Source: Microbacterium hominis (GTDB lineage Bacteria; Actinomycetota; Actinomycetes; Actinomycetales; Microbacteriaceae). From it: DNA of 64,000 nt. The translations under genes and the position numbers were made by a program. The stretch is from the NCBI RefSeq assembly GCF_013282805.1, contig NZ_CP054038.1, positions 806,001-870,000 on the forward strand, read 5' to 3'. This document shows, piece by piece, positions 31,368 to 38,933 of the stretch. The notes beneath the pieces were generated by a model that worked only from the letters and a program-made list of their open reading frames with translations, had not been told where the DNA came from and did not search any database. Each line of letters opens with the position of its first letter. Position 1 is the first letter of the stretch.

Positions 31368-34008
31368 CCCGCCGCAGCCGCGACGCGGCGCGCGTGAGCC
31401 ACCCGGCCGACACGAGGTAGAGCCGGTAGGCGGCCATGCCGACGACGAACGAGAGCAGCGTGCCGAACCACGGAGCGCTCTCCTCGAACGGCGGGTACAC
31501 CTGCCAGTGCGTGAGGTAGACGAAGAAGGATGCCGCGGCGACGGAGGTCACGAGGGGAATCGTGACCCGGGGGAGCGGGATGGCCCGAATCCACACCAGC
31601 ACGAGGATGCCGCCGGCAACGATCGCCTCGCGCCAGGGGTCGCCGAAGAATCCGAAGGTCGTCACGACGGCGGCCGCCGAGACCAGCACGCGGCGCAGGG
31701 TCGTGTCGGCTCGGGCGATCAGCCATCCGAGGGCGACCAGCCACACGACGACCGGGGCGGCGTAGCGCTCGACGTACTCCGCGGTGGGGCCGGCGATCGC
31801 GAAGCGCGCGACGAGCGCGGCCGCGAACACGACCGCGGCGAACGCGAACGGCGCGCGCCGTTCGAGCCGCTCGACGCGCCGCACCGAGAAGAGCGCCGCG
31901 ATGCCCACGAACGACCACAGCACTGCTTCGAGGAACCAGAACTGCCACTGCTCGTTCCAGCGCCCGTCGCTGGGGACGAGATTGTTCACGAGGAGCGCCG
32001 TGGTCGGCGCGTACTGGCCCGTGATGAGGGCTACCGCCCCGATCCACAGCACCGCGGGCACGGCGAGCTGGAGGGCGCTGCGGCCGAGCCGCTGCAGCCG
32101 TGCGGTGCCGCCGGTGGGTGCCAGAGCGAACCGGGCGAGGTTGTATCCGGCCACGGCCAGCAGCAGGTGCGCCCCGCCCTTGAGGGAGAGGAGGTCGGCG
32201 TGGGTCGCCACGATCAGGAAGATGGCGACGGCGCGCAGCGCCACCGGGGTCTCGAGCCGCGTCCAGGTGAACCACGAGCGCGGGTCCCGCGTGAGCGGTC
32301 GGCGCGCGGCACGAGGTCGTCGCGCTGTGGAGGAGTCGCCGGCGCCGCCGCCGGTGGCGGACGGTGCTGCGGCCTCCGCGGAGCGTGCGGCGGCGAGCGC
32401 GGCCAGCTCGTGGGGCGTGCGGGTCGGCCAGTCGCGGGGGAGCGTGCCCACCAGCTCCTCGAGCCGCAGCGCGACCTCGACGTAGCTGAGCGAATCTCCG
32501 CACAGGCCCGCGAACGAGTCGTCGACGCCCGCGGCCGGCTCGCCCAGGAGCGCCCGGTAGAGGTCGCGGATCGTCTCGGGCGTCACGGCCGCGGTCGCCG
32601 CCGTGTCGGGATGCCGCGCCGCGGCGTCCTGGAGCTCCGCGACGCGCACCAGGGCGGCGTAGTCGCGCTTGCCGCTGGAGGTGCGCGGGAACTCGGCGAC
32701 CACGTGCGCGCCGATCACGCGGGCCGGAAGCCCGATCAGCGCGGCCGCGCGCTCGCGCGCCCGTGCGGCGACCCGGTCCGTCGTCGCGAACAGCAGCAGT
32801 CGCTCGTCGGCGCTCGCCGCGCGCACCTCGATGCCCTCCTCCGCGAGCAGCTGCTCGACGCGGTCGAGGTCGAGGCGCAGGCCGAACACCTTCACGAAGC
32901 GGTTCATGCGCCCGACGATCTCGTAGAGGCCGTCGGTGCGCAGGCGCGCGACATCCCCGGTGCGCAGCTCGGTCAGCGTGGGCCCGAGCGCGAAATCCGC
33001 GGGGTCGGAGGCGTACCCCATCATCACGTTGGGGCCTTCGTAGACGAGCTCTCCCGACTCGGCGCCGCCTTCCGCGTCGATGCGGAACGAGCCGCCCGGG
33101 ATCGGCTGACCGATCGCGCCCGCGTGCGTGGCGGCGAGCTGCGGCGGCAGGTAGGCCATGCGCGCGGTCGCCTCGGTCTGCCCGTACATGACGAAAAGGT
33201 CGAAGCCGCGCTGCGCGCCGCGGTGCGCGAACCGGCGCACCATGCCGGCATCCATCCGCCCACCCGCCTGCGTCACGTACCGCAGCGACGGCAGCTCAGC
33301 ACCGGTGAAGCCGGTCGCCTCGAGCAGCTCGAACGTGTACGGCACCCCGGCGAACGAGGTCACCCGGTGCTCCCGGGCCCCGCGCCAGAACGCCTCGTCC
33401 GAGACGGAGCGCTCGGTGAGCATGAGGCTGGCCCCCGCCAGCAGGTGGCTGTTGACGACCGACAGCCCGTAGCAGTACTGGAGCGGCAGCGTGGTGGCGG
33501 CGCGGTCGGCCGGGGTGAGCCCGAGGTACTCGGCGATGGCGGCCGCGTTGCTGCGCACGTTCTCGACCGACAGGCGCACGAGCTTGGGCGATCCGGTCGA
33601 TCCCGAAGTGCTCGCGAGCACTGCCAGCTCGGGGTGGAACTCGTGCCGGCTGCCGGGGCGGCGCTCCTCGAGCGCCCAGCCCCGCGAGCCGGAACCGGCC
33701 GTCACATCGGGATCGAATCGCTCGATGAGCGACGCGCGGTGCGCGCGGGCGGCTTCGTCGTCGCCGTCGGCGAAGAGAAGCACGGGATGCCCGCCCTCCA
33801 TCGCCGCGAGATACGTCGCGATCGCGTCGACGGTGTTGCTCCCGGCGATCATCACGAGCCGGCGCACATCGCCGAGCGCGTCGCGCGTGTCCCGCACGCG
33901 CCGCTCCAGCTCGGCGTAGGTGAGCGCCCTGCCGTCGACGACGAGTGCCGGCGCGTCGGGCTCTCCGCCGAGCAGAGACAGGCCGAGGGCTGGCGCGGTC
34001 GAGGTCAT
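31318..34008 (-). CDS. fused acyl-adenylating ligase, carrier domain and membrane acyltransferase
   Basis: An 896-residue three-part protein. Residues 1-470 form an adenylate-forming ligase: phosphate loop STSGSTGSPK at about 132-141, VMYGQTEATARMAYLP, the hinge GRMNRFVKVFGLRLD near 361, and the late Lys in RTSSGKRDYAAL. Residues 485-560 are a carrier domain with the phosphopantetheine site LCGDSLSYVE, Ser about 506. Residues 575-870 form an acyltransferase-3 membrane domain of about ten helices starting ETPVALRAVAIFLIVATHAD. The arrangement suggests that an activated acid is loaded on the built-in carrier and passed to a membrane or exported acceptor. An iron box lies 62 bases before the ATG. 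The AGGAG site is 18 nt from that ATG, unusually far. Substrate and product unknown. Confidence 0.8.
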   Translation of the reverse strand: MTSTAPALGLSLLGGEPDAPALVVDGRALTYAELERRVRDTRDALGDVRRLVMIAGSNTVDAIATYLAAMEGGHPVLLFADGDDEAARAHRASLIERFDPDVTAGSGSRGWALEERRPGSRHEFHPELAVLASTSGSTGSPKLVRLSVENVRSNAAAIAEYLGLTPADRAATTLPLQYCYGLSVVNSHLLAGASLMLTERSVSDEAFWRGAREHRVTSFAGVPYTFELLEATGFTGAELPSLRYVTQAGGRMDAGMVRRFAHRGAQRGFDLFVMYGQTEATARMAYLPPQLAATHAGAIGQPIPGGSFRIDAEGGAESGELVYEGPNVMMGYASDPADFALGPTLTELRTGDVARLRTDGLYEIVGRMNRFVKVFGLRLDLDRVEQLLAEEGIEVRAASADERLLLFATTDRVAARARERAAALIGLPARVIGAHVVAEFPRTSSGKRDYAALVRVAELQDAAARHPDTAATAAVTPETIRDLYRALLGEPAAGVDDSFAGLCGDSLSYVEVALRLEELVGTLPRDWPTRTPHELAALAAARSAEAAAPSATGGGAGDSSTARRPRAARRPLTRDPRSWFTWTRLETPVALRAVAIFLIVATHADLLSLKGGAHLLLAVAGYNLARFALAPTGGTARLQRLGRSALQLAVPAVLWIGAVALITGQYAPTTALLVNNLVPSDGRWNEQWQFWFLEAVLWSFVGIAALFSVRRVERLERRAPFAFAAVVFAAALVARFAIAGPTAEYVERYAAPVVVWLVALGWLIARADTTLRRVLVSAAAVVTTFGFFGDPWREAIVAGGILVLVWIRAIPLPRVTIPLVTSVAAASFFVYLTHWQVYPPFEESAPWFGTLLSFVVGMAAYRLYLVSAGWLTRAASRLRRAMPSRPSAESPESLRA

Positions 34009-34069
34009 GGGGGCGATGGTGGTTTTCTCCTGGGCAGGGCGTACGCGGGCGAGCGACGCGCGGTGCGAA

Positions 34070-34085
34070 GGTATGGCTAGCCTAA
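34070..34085 (-). promoter_or_regulatory. DtxR/IdeR-type iron box upstream of the ligase-acyltransferase
   Basis: On the minus strand TTAGGCTAGCCATACC, identical to the iron box at 27590-27605 at 15 of 16 positions. It lies in the divergent gap, 62 nt from the ligase-acyltransferase start and about 146 nt from the oxidoreductase start. Confidence 0.75.
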
Positions 34086-34231
34086 CCTGACCACCCTGAG
34101 GATGCGATCTGAGATGACGGCCCGAGGCTCGGAAACGCAGCGCGGAGGCTGTTTCGCCCCGGACATAGCCGATCAGGCACCGTCGCTTCAAGGCCCTCCC
34201 ACCCTCAGCCGTCGTCGCCCAGACTCGGGCG

Positions 34232-35197
34232 ATGGCATTCATCGGATTCCACGCGTCTCACGAGCAGATCCCCCCGAGCGAGCTCCTCCAGGCGGTCCGG
34301 TCCGCGGAGGCCGCGGGCTTCGACGGTGCGATGTGCTCGGATCATCTGGCGCCCTGGAACCCCCGGCAGGGGGAGTCGGGCTTCGCCCTGAGCTGGATCG
34401 CCGCCGCCCTCGCTCTGACGGAGTTCCCGATCGGGATGGTCAACGCGCCGGGTCAGCGCTATCACCCGGTGATCGTGGCGCAGGCGTTCGCCACTCTCGA
34501 GGAGATGTTCCCCGGCCGCTTCTGGGCCGCACTCGGCAGCGGCGAGGCCATGAACGAGCACGTCACGGGCGATGATTGGCCGCCGAAGGACGTGCGCACC
34601 CGGCGACTCGGGGAGAGCGTCGACGTCATCCGCCGCCTGTTCGCGGGCGAGGAGGTCAGCCACGACGGCCTGGTCCGGGTGCATCGGGCGCGTCTGTGGA
34701 GCCGGCCTGCCACGCCCCCACCGCTCCTGGCGACGGCGGTGTCAGCCGAGACGGCCGCGTGGGCCGCGGGATGGGCCGAGGGCATCGCGACGGTCGCGCA
34801 GGAACCGGCCGCCCTCGAACGGCTTCTCGACGCCTACGGTTCGGCGGGCGGGCAGGGGCCGCGCGTGCTCCAGGTGCACGTGAGCATCGCAGAGACGGAT
34901 GCCGAGGCGTACGCGATCGCGTCGGATCAATGGCGCAACGGTCTGGTTCCGCCGCCCCGGGCGTGGGATCTCGAGCAGCCCGAGCACTTCGACGCCGCCG
35001 TCGGCGAGGTCGACGAGGCGGAGCTGCGTCGGGCGGTGCTCGTCGACGACGACCCCGTCGCGCTCGCCGAGCGCGTGGCCGGCCTCGTCCGTCTCGGATT
35101 CGACCGGGTGTACCTGCACCACGTCGGACGCGACCAGCAATATTTCCTGGATGCCGCGGGCCGCAGCATCCTCCCCGCCCTGAAGGAGGCGCTGTGA
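34232..35197 (+). CDS. LLM-class flavin-dependent oxidoreductase, TIGR03885-like
   Basis: A 321-residue luciferase-like protein. It opens GFHASHEQIPPSELLQAVRSAE and contains FDGAMCSDHLAPW, MVNAPGQRYHPVIVAQAFATLEEMFPGRFWAALGSGE and the late GFDRVYLHHVGRDQQYFLDA motif. These features match the non-F420 branch (TIGR03885) usually encoded next to trehalose-synthase-like GH13 enzymes. The following gene is such an enzyme and starts inside this gene's stop codon (GTGA), so translation is coupled. A CAGACT hexamer 6 nt before the ATG suggests a leaderless transcript. Substrate unknown. Confidence 0.8.
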   Translation: MAFIGFHASHEQIPPSELLQAVRSAEAAGFDGAMCSDHLAPWNPRQGESGFALSWIAAALALTEFPIGMVNAPGQRYHPVIVAQAFATLEEMFPGRFWAALGSGEAMNEHVTGDDWPPKDVRTRRLGESVDVIRRLFAGEEVSHDGLVRVHRARLWSRPATPPPLLATAVSAETAAWAAGWAEGIATVAQEPAALERLLDAYGSAGGQGPRVLQVHVSIAETDAEAYAIASDQWRNGLVPPPRAWDLEQPEHFDAAVGEVDEAELRRAVLVDDDPVALAERVAGLVRLGFDRVYLHHVGRDQQYFLDAAGRSILPALKEAL

Positions 35198-36861
35198 AGA
35201 TCACCGACACCAGCGATCTGTGGTGGAAGACCGCGGTCATCTACTGCCTCGACGTGGAGACCTTCCTCGACTCCGACGGAGACGGAGCGGGTGACCTGCA
35301 GGGCCTCGCGCAGCGGATCGACTACCTCTCGCAGGTCGGGGTCACGTGTCTGTGGCTGATGCCGTTCTATCCGACGCCCGACCGCGACGACGGGTACGAC
35401 ATCACCGACTTCTACGGCGTCGACCCTCGGCTGGGCACGCACGGCGACCTCGTCGAGGTGATCCGCACCGCGAACGACCGCGGCATGCGGGTCATCGTCG
35501 ACCTCGTCGTCAACCACACCTCCGACCGGCATCCGTGGTTCCGGGCCGCCAAGCGCAGCGTGAACTCGCGATATCGCGACTACTACGTGTGGCGCGACGA
35601 CGCTCCGCCGAAGGGGCAGAAGAACGCGGTGTTCCCCGGCGAGGCGAACGGCATCTGGACCCGTGAGGACACGTCGGGCCAGTGGTATCAGCACAGCTTC
35701 TACGAGCACCAGCCCGACCTCAACGTCGCCAACCCGCGCGTGCGCGACGAGCTCGCCCGGGTGATCGGCTTCTGGCTGCAGCTGGGGATCTCCGGGTTCC
35801 GCGTGGACGCCGTGCCGTTCTTCCTCGAGATGCCGCCCGGCGTCGACATCGCCGACCCGCACGACCTGCTGCGCGACATCCGCCGATTCCTGCAGCGGCG
35901 CTCCAGCGAGGCGATCATGCTCGGCGAGGTGAATCTGCCCTACGAGCAGCAGGTCGAGTACTTCGGCGGCGGGTCGGACGCGGCCGGCGAGCTGTCGATG
36001 CAGTTCGACTTCGTCGGGATGCAGGCCTTCTACCTCTCGCTGGCGCGCAGCGACCCCGCGCCCCTGATCGCGGCGCTCACGTCGCGCCCGACGCTGCCGC
36101 CGGAGGCGCAGTGGGCGAACTTCCTGCGCAACCACGACGAGCTGACGCTCGACAAGCTCTCCGAGGACGAGCGTCAGGAGGTCTTCGACGCGTTCGCGCC
36201 CGACGAGCGCCAGCGCGTGTTCGGGCGCGGGATCACGCGGCGGCTCCCGCCCATGCTCGGGGATCCGCGTCGCATCCGCATGGCCTACAGCCTGCTGTTC
36301 ACCCTGCCCGGCACACCGGTGCTGTTCTACGGCGAGGAGATCGGCATGGGCGAGAACATCGACATTCCGGGGCGGGAGGCGGTGCGCACGCCCATGCAGT
36401 GGTCGGCCGACCGCAACGGCGGGTTCTCGGAGGCCGCGCCGTCGCGCCTGGTGGCAGCCCCACCCGGAGACGGCTTCGCGCCCGAGCACGTCAACGTCGC
36501 GGCGCAGCTGGAGGACCGGGAGTCGCTGCTCCACTTCTTCCGGGACCTCACGGCCCGCTATCGCATCTCGCCGGAGCTCGGCTGGGGCGAGCTGGAGGTT
36601 CTGGATCAGCCCGTGCCGGGGATCCTCGCCCATTCGCTCAGCGCCGACGTCGGGCGCATGCTCGCCGTGCACAACTTCGCCGACGTGCCGGCATCCACCT
36701 CGTTCGTCTTGGCGGACGAGCCCGAGGGGACGTGCCTGGTCGACCTGCTCGGCGCGGAGCGCATCCCGCTCGATGGGCGCGGGCGCGTCGACCTCGAGAT
36801 GCCCGCCTACGGTTATCGCTGGCTGCGCGTGTCTCGTCCCGGGGACAGGCGCGTGACGTAG
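35194..36861 (+). CDS. GH13 alpha-glucosidase / trehalose-synthase-like enzyme
   Basis: A 555-residue GH13 (beta/alpha)8-barrel enzyme. Region I is VDLVVNHTSDRHPWF; the nucleophile Asp is about residue 205 in GFRVDAVPF (with Arg 203); the acid/base Glu is about 245 in IMLGEVN; and the third Asp is about 315 in RNHDELTLD. DGDGAGDLQGLAQRIDYLSQVGV and the QPDLNVANPRVRDEL stretch match trehalose synthase (TreS) and its close relatives. TreS interconverts maltose and trehalose, but relatives with this neighbourhood remain untested, so the exact reaction is open. Coupled to the LLM oxidoreductase by a GTGA overlap. Confidence 0.83.
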   Translation: MKITDTSDLWWKTAVIYCLDVETFLDSDGDGAGDLQGLAQRIDYLSQVGVTCLWLMPFYPTPDRDDGYDITDFYGVDPRLGTHGDLVEVIRTANDRGMRVIVDLVVNHTSDRHPWFRAAKRSVNSRYRDYYVWRDDAPPKGQKNAVFPGEANGIWTREDTSGQWYQHSFYEHQPDLNVANPRVRDELARVIGFWLQLGISGFRVDAVPFFLEMPPGVDIADPHDLLRDIRRFLQRRSSEAIMLGEVNLPYEQQVEYFGGGSDAAGELSMQFDFVGMQAFYLSLARSDPAPLIAALTSRPTLPPEAQWANFLRNHDELTLDKLSEDERQEVFDAFAPDERQRVFGRGITRRLPPMLGDPRRIRMAYSLLFTLPGTPVLFYGEEIGMGENIDIPGREAVRTPMQWSADRNGGFSEAAPSRLVAAPPGDGFAPEHVNVAAQLEDRESLLHFFRDLTARYRISPELGWGELEVLDQPVPGILAHSLSADVGRMLAVHNFADVPASTSFVLADEPEGTCLVDLLGAERIPLDGRGRVDLEMPAYGYRWLRVSRPGDRRVT

Positions 36862-36930
36862 CGACGGGTCCGGGACACTAGCCGATGGATCGCCCTGGCG
36901 CCAGGGGTTCGTTCCCGGGGGTGCGCGTCG

Positions 36931-36936
36931 TAGTCT
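36931..36936 (+). promoter_or_regulatory. -10 box, leaderless type, GT2-like gene
   Basis: TAGTCT ends 6 nt before the ATG at 36943. Confidence 0.45.
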
Positions 36937-36942
36937 CACGTC

Positions 36943-37662
36943 ATGTCGCTCGATTTCGCTGTGAGGATCGTCCTGCCGTGGCGACCCGCGCCGTCACGTC
37001 TGGACGCGTTCGACCGCGTGGTCGCGTGGTACCGGACGCAGTTCCCGGAGGTGCCGCTGCTGACGGTCGACAGCGGCGACGAGCCCTTCGTGCTCGCCGC
37101 CTGCCGTAACCGGACGATGGCCGCGGCCGCGCCCGATGAGGTCGTCGTCATCGGCGACGCCGACACGATCCCGGAGGCCGACGCCCTCCGCGCGGCCATC
37201 CGCGCGGCGCGCACGAGTGATCGGGTGCAGCTGCCGTACACGGAGTACCGGTGGCTCGGGCGCGCGGGTTCCGCCCAGTTCGCCGAGGGCGTGCCGCTCG
37301 CGCGCTGCGACCACGAGCTCGTGATCGGCGCGTGCTCGGGGGTCTACGTCGCGACACCGCGCACGTGGGCCGCTCACGGCGGACAGGACGAGCGGTTCCG
37401 CGGCTGGGGGTTCGAGGATGCCGCGTGGAACCTCGCCCACGAGACTCTCCTCGGCGGCCCGCCCGAGCGTCACGAAGGCCGCGTGTACGCGCTGTACCAC
37501 GTCGGCGAGACGCGGGCGGGGGAGCAGTACGAGGCGAACGCCGCGCGGATGGAGCGCTATCGCGCCGCCGCGGGCGACCGCCGCGCGATGGCTCAGCTGG
37601 TCGGGCTGAGCGTGCCGGCGGGGCCTGCGGAAGGTGTGGGGGTCGAGGAGAGCGTCGCGTAG
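36943..37662 (+). CDS. GT-A fold glycosyltransferase
   Basis: A 239-residue single-domain glycosyltransferase without membrane segments. The metal-binding DxD is in VVIGDADTIPEADAL near residue 68. The acceptor-side motif GWGFEDAAWNLAHETL near 157 resembles the WGxED signature of galactosaminyltransferase-like enzymes. The nucleotide-binding strand is AVRIVLPWRPAPSRLDAF. Donor and acceptor cannot be named. It sits at the edge of a polysaccharide gene cluster, and its last 70 bases overlap the convergent GT-B gene, including the stop of that gene. Confidence 0.75.
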   Translation: MSLDFAVRIVLPWRPAPSRLDAFDRVVAWYRTQFPEVPLLTVDSGDEPFVLAACRNRTMAAAAPDEVVVIGDADTIPEADALRAAIRAARTSDRVQLPYTEYRWLGRAGSAQFAEGVPLARCDHELVIGACSGVYVATPRTWAAHGGQDERFRGWGFEDAAWNLAHETLLGGPPERHEGRVYALYHVGETRAGEQYEANAARMERYRAAAGDRRAMAQLVGLSVPAGPAEGVGVEESVA

Positions 37663-38933
37663 GCGAGTGACGGGCCCGGACGCGACCGCTGCTGCGCCGC
37701 CTCCGCGGCGAGGAGCCGGCGACCTGCCTCGAAGTGGTCTGCCAGGGTCATGACCGCCTCGTGAAGCTCCTCCACCGTGGCCGTGTTCGGGGCGAGCGAG
37801 ATTCCCGCTCCGGTGCGCTCGATCGCGGCGGCGCCCGCGAACTGGTCCGTCGAGAACGGGAGCACGAGAAGCGGCACCCCCTGTCCCACCGCCTCCGTCA
37901 CGGAGTTGTTGCCGCCGTGCGTGACCGCGAGGGATGCCGCGCCGAGCAGCCGAACCTGCGGCAGGAACTCGCGCACGAGCCACGTGTCGGGGATCTGCCC
38001 GAGGGCTGCCGGGGCCGTCGAGCCCGTCGCGATCGCCGCCCGCAGGCCCGCGCGTGAGATCGCGGCGGCCACCCGCGCGAGCACGTCGTCGCGCACCGAC
38101 AGGAAGCTCCCGAAGCTCACGTACACGAAGGGGGTGTCGTCGGCGAGGAACTCCGCCACCTCGGCGTCGAGAGGCTCGTCCCGTCGCGTCGAGCCGAGGA
38201 ACACGTGCGGGGGAATGCTCCGCCCGTCGCCCGCGGCGAGGAGTGCCGGGTAGTTGTACAGCACGGTGTCGCCGTGGCGGGCGAACGCGTCGGAGATCTC
38301 GGCCACGCCCGGATCGAGCGCGGTCGCGGCCGTGTTCCACTGCCGCGCGAAGCGCTCGGAGACCTCGGCGCACAGCAGTCGCAGCTCGGCCAGCTCGCCA
38401 TCGTTGGGCGCGAACGCGCGCGGCCACGCGGGAGGGAAGCCGTACACCTCGTCGGCGACCGGGAGCGCGGAGGGATGCCCGAGCACCACGTCTGCGTAGT
38501 CGATGCCCGCCGTGTGCAGTGCGAGCCGGGCGCTGAAGGCGAGATGGTCGACGAGGATCGTGCCGGGACGCACGGCGTCGACGACCGCGAGCGTCGCCCG
38601 CGCCCGGTCGAGCGGCTGCCACATGAGGTCGGTCAGCCGCTCGCGTGCCTGGTACGTGAGAGTGGGGACCATCCCGCGCCGGGTGGCGTCGAAGAATCCC
38701 TCGAGGGATGCCGCCTCCGCGGCATCCTGTTCCTTGGTGCGCATCACGCCCGCGTTCGCACCGCGCCCGAGCGGCAGGTCGACGCGGTCGAAACCGAAAT
38801 CGGCGACGATCGGTGCCGTGGCCGTGCCGGTGGCCACCACGACCCGTTCCCCCGCCTCCCGCCACGCCGTCGCCAGGGTCGCCAGCGGCAGCAGGTGGGA
38901 GGCGTAGTCGGGGCTGATGACCAGGAGTGTCAT
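37593..38933 (-). CDS. GT1-like (MGT-type) glycosyltransferase
   Basis: A 446-residue GT-B enzyme related to macrolide and UDP-glucuronosyl-type transferases. N-terminal acceptor domain: MTLLVISPDYASHLLPLATLA. The C-terminal donor domain carries VYVSFGSFLSVRDDVLARVA and the nucleotide-sugar signature VTHGGNNSVTEAVGQGVPLLVLPFSTDQFAGA. No signal peptide or membrane helix. Its ATG overlaps the stop of the upstream HEAT-glycosyltransferase gene (ATGA), so the two are translated together and probably act on one product. The acceptor is unknown. Confidence 0.83.
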   Translation of the reverse strand: MTLLVISPDYASHLLPLATLATAWREAGERVVVATGTATAPIVADFGFDRVDLPLGRGANAGVMRTKEQDAAEAASLEGFFDATRRGMVPTLTYQARERLTDLMWQPLDRARATLAVVDAVRPGTILVDHLAFSARLALHTAGIDYADVVLGHPSALPVADEVYGFPPAWPRAFAPNDGELAELRLLCAEVSERFARQWNTAATALDPGVAEISDAFARHGDTVLYNYPALLAAGDGRSIPPHVFLGSTRRDEPLDAEVAEFLADDTPFVYVSFGSFLSVRDDVLARVAAAISRAGLRAAIATGSTAPAALGQIPDTWLVREFLPQVRLLGAASLAVTHGGNNSVTEAVGQGVPLLVLPFSTDQFAGAAAIERTGAGISLAPNTATVEELHEAVMTLADHFEAGRRLLAAEAAQQRSRPGPSLAYATLSSTPTPSAGPAGTLSPTS

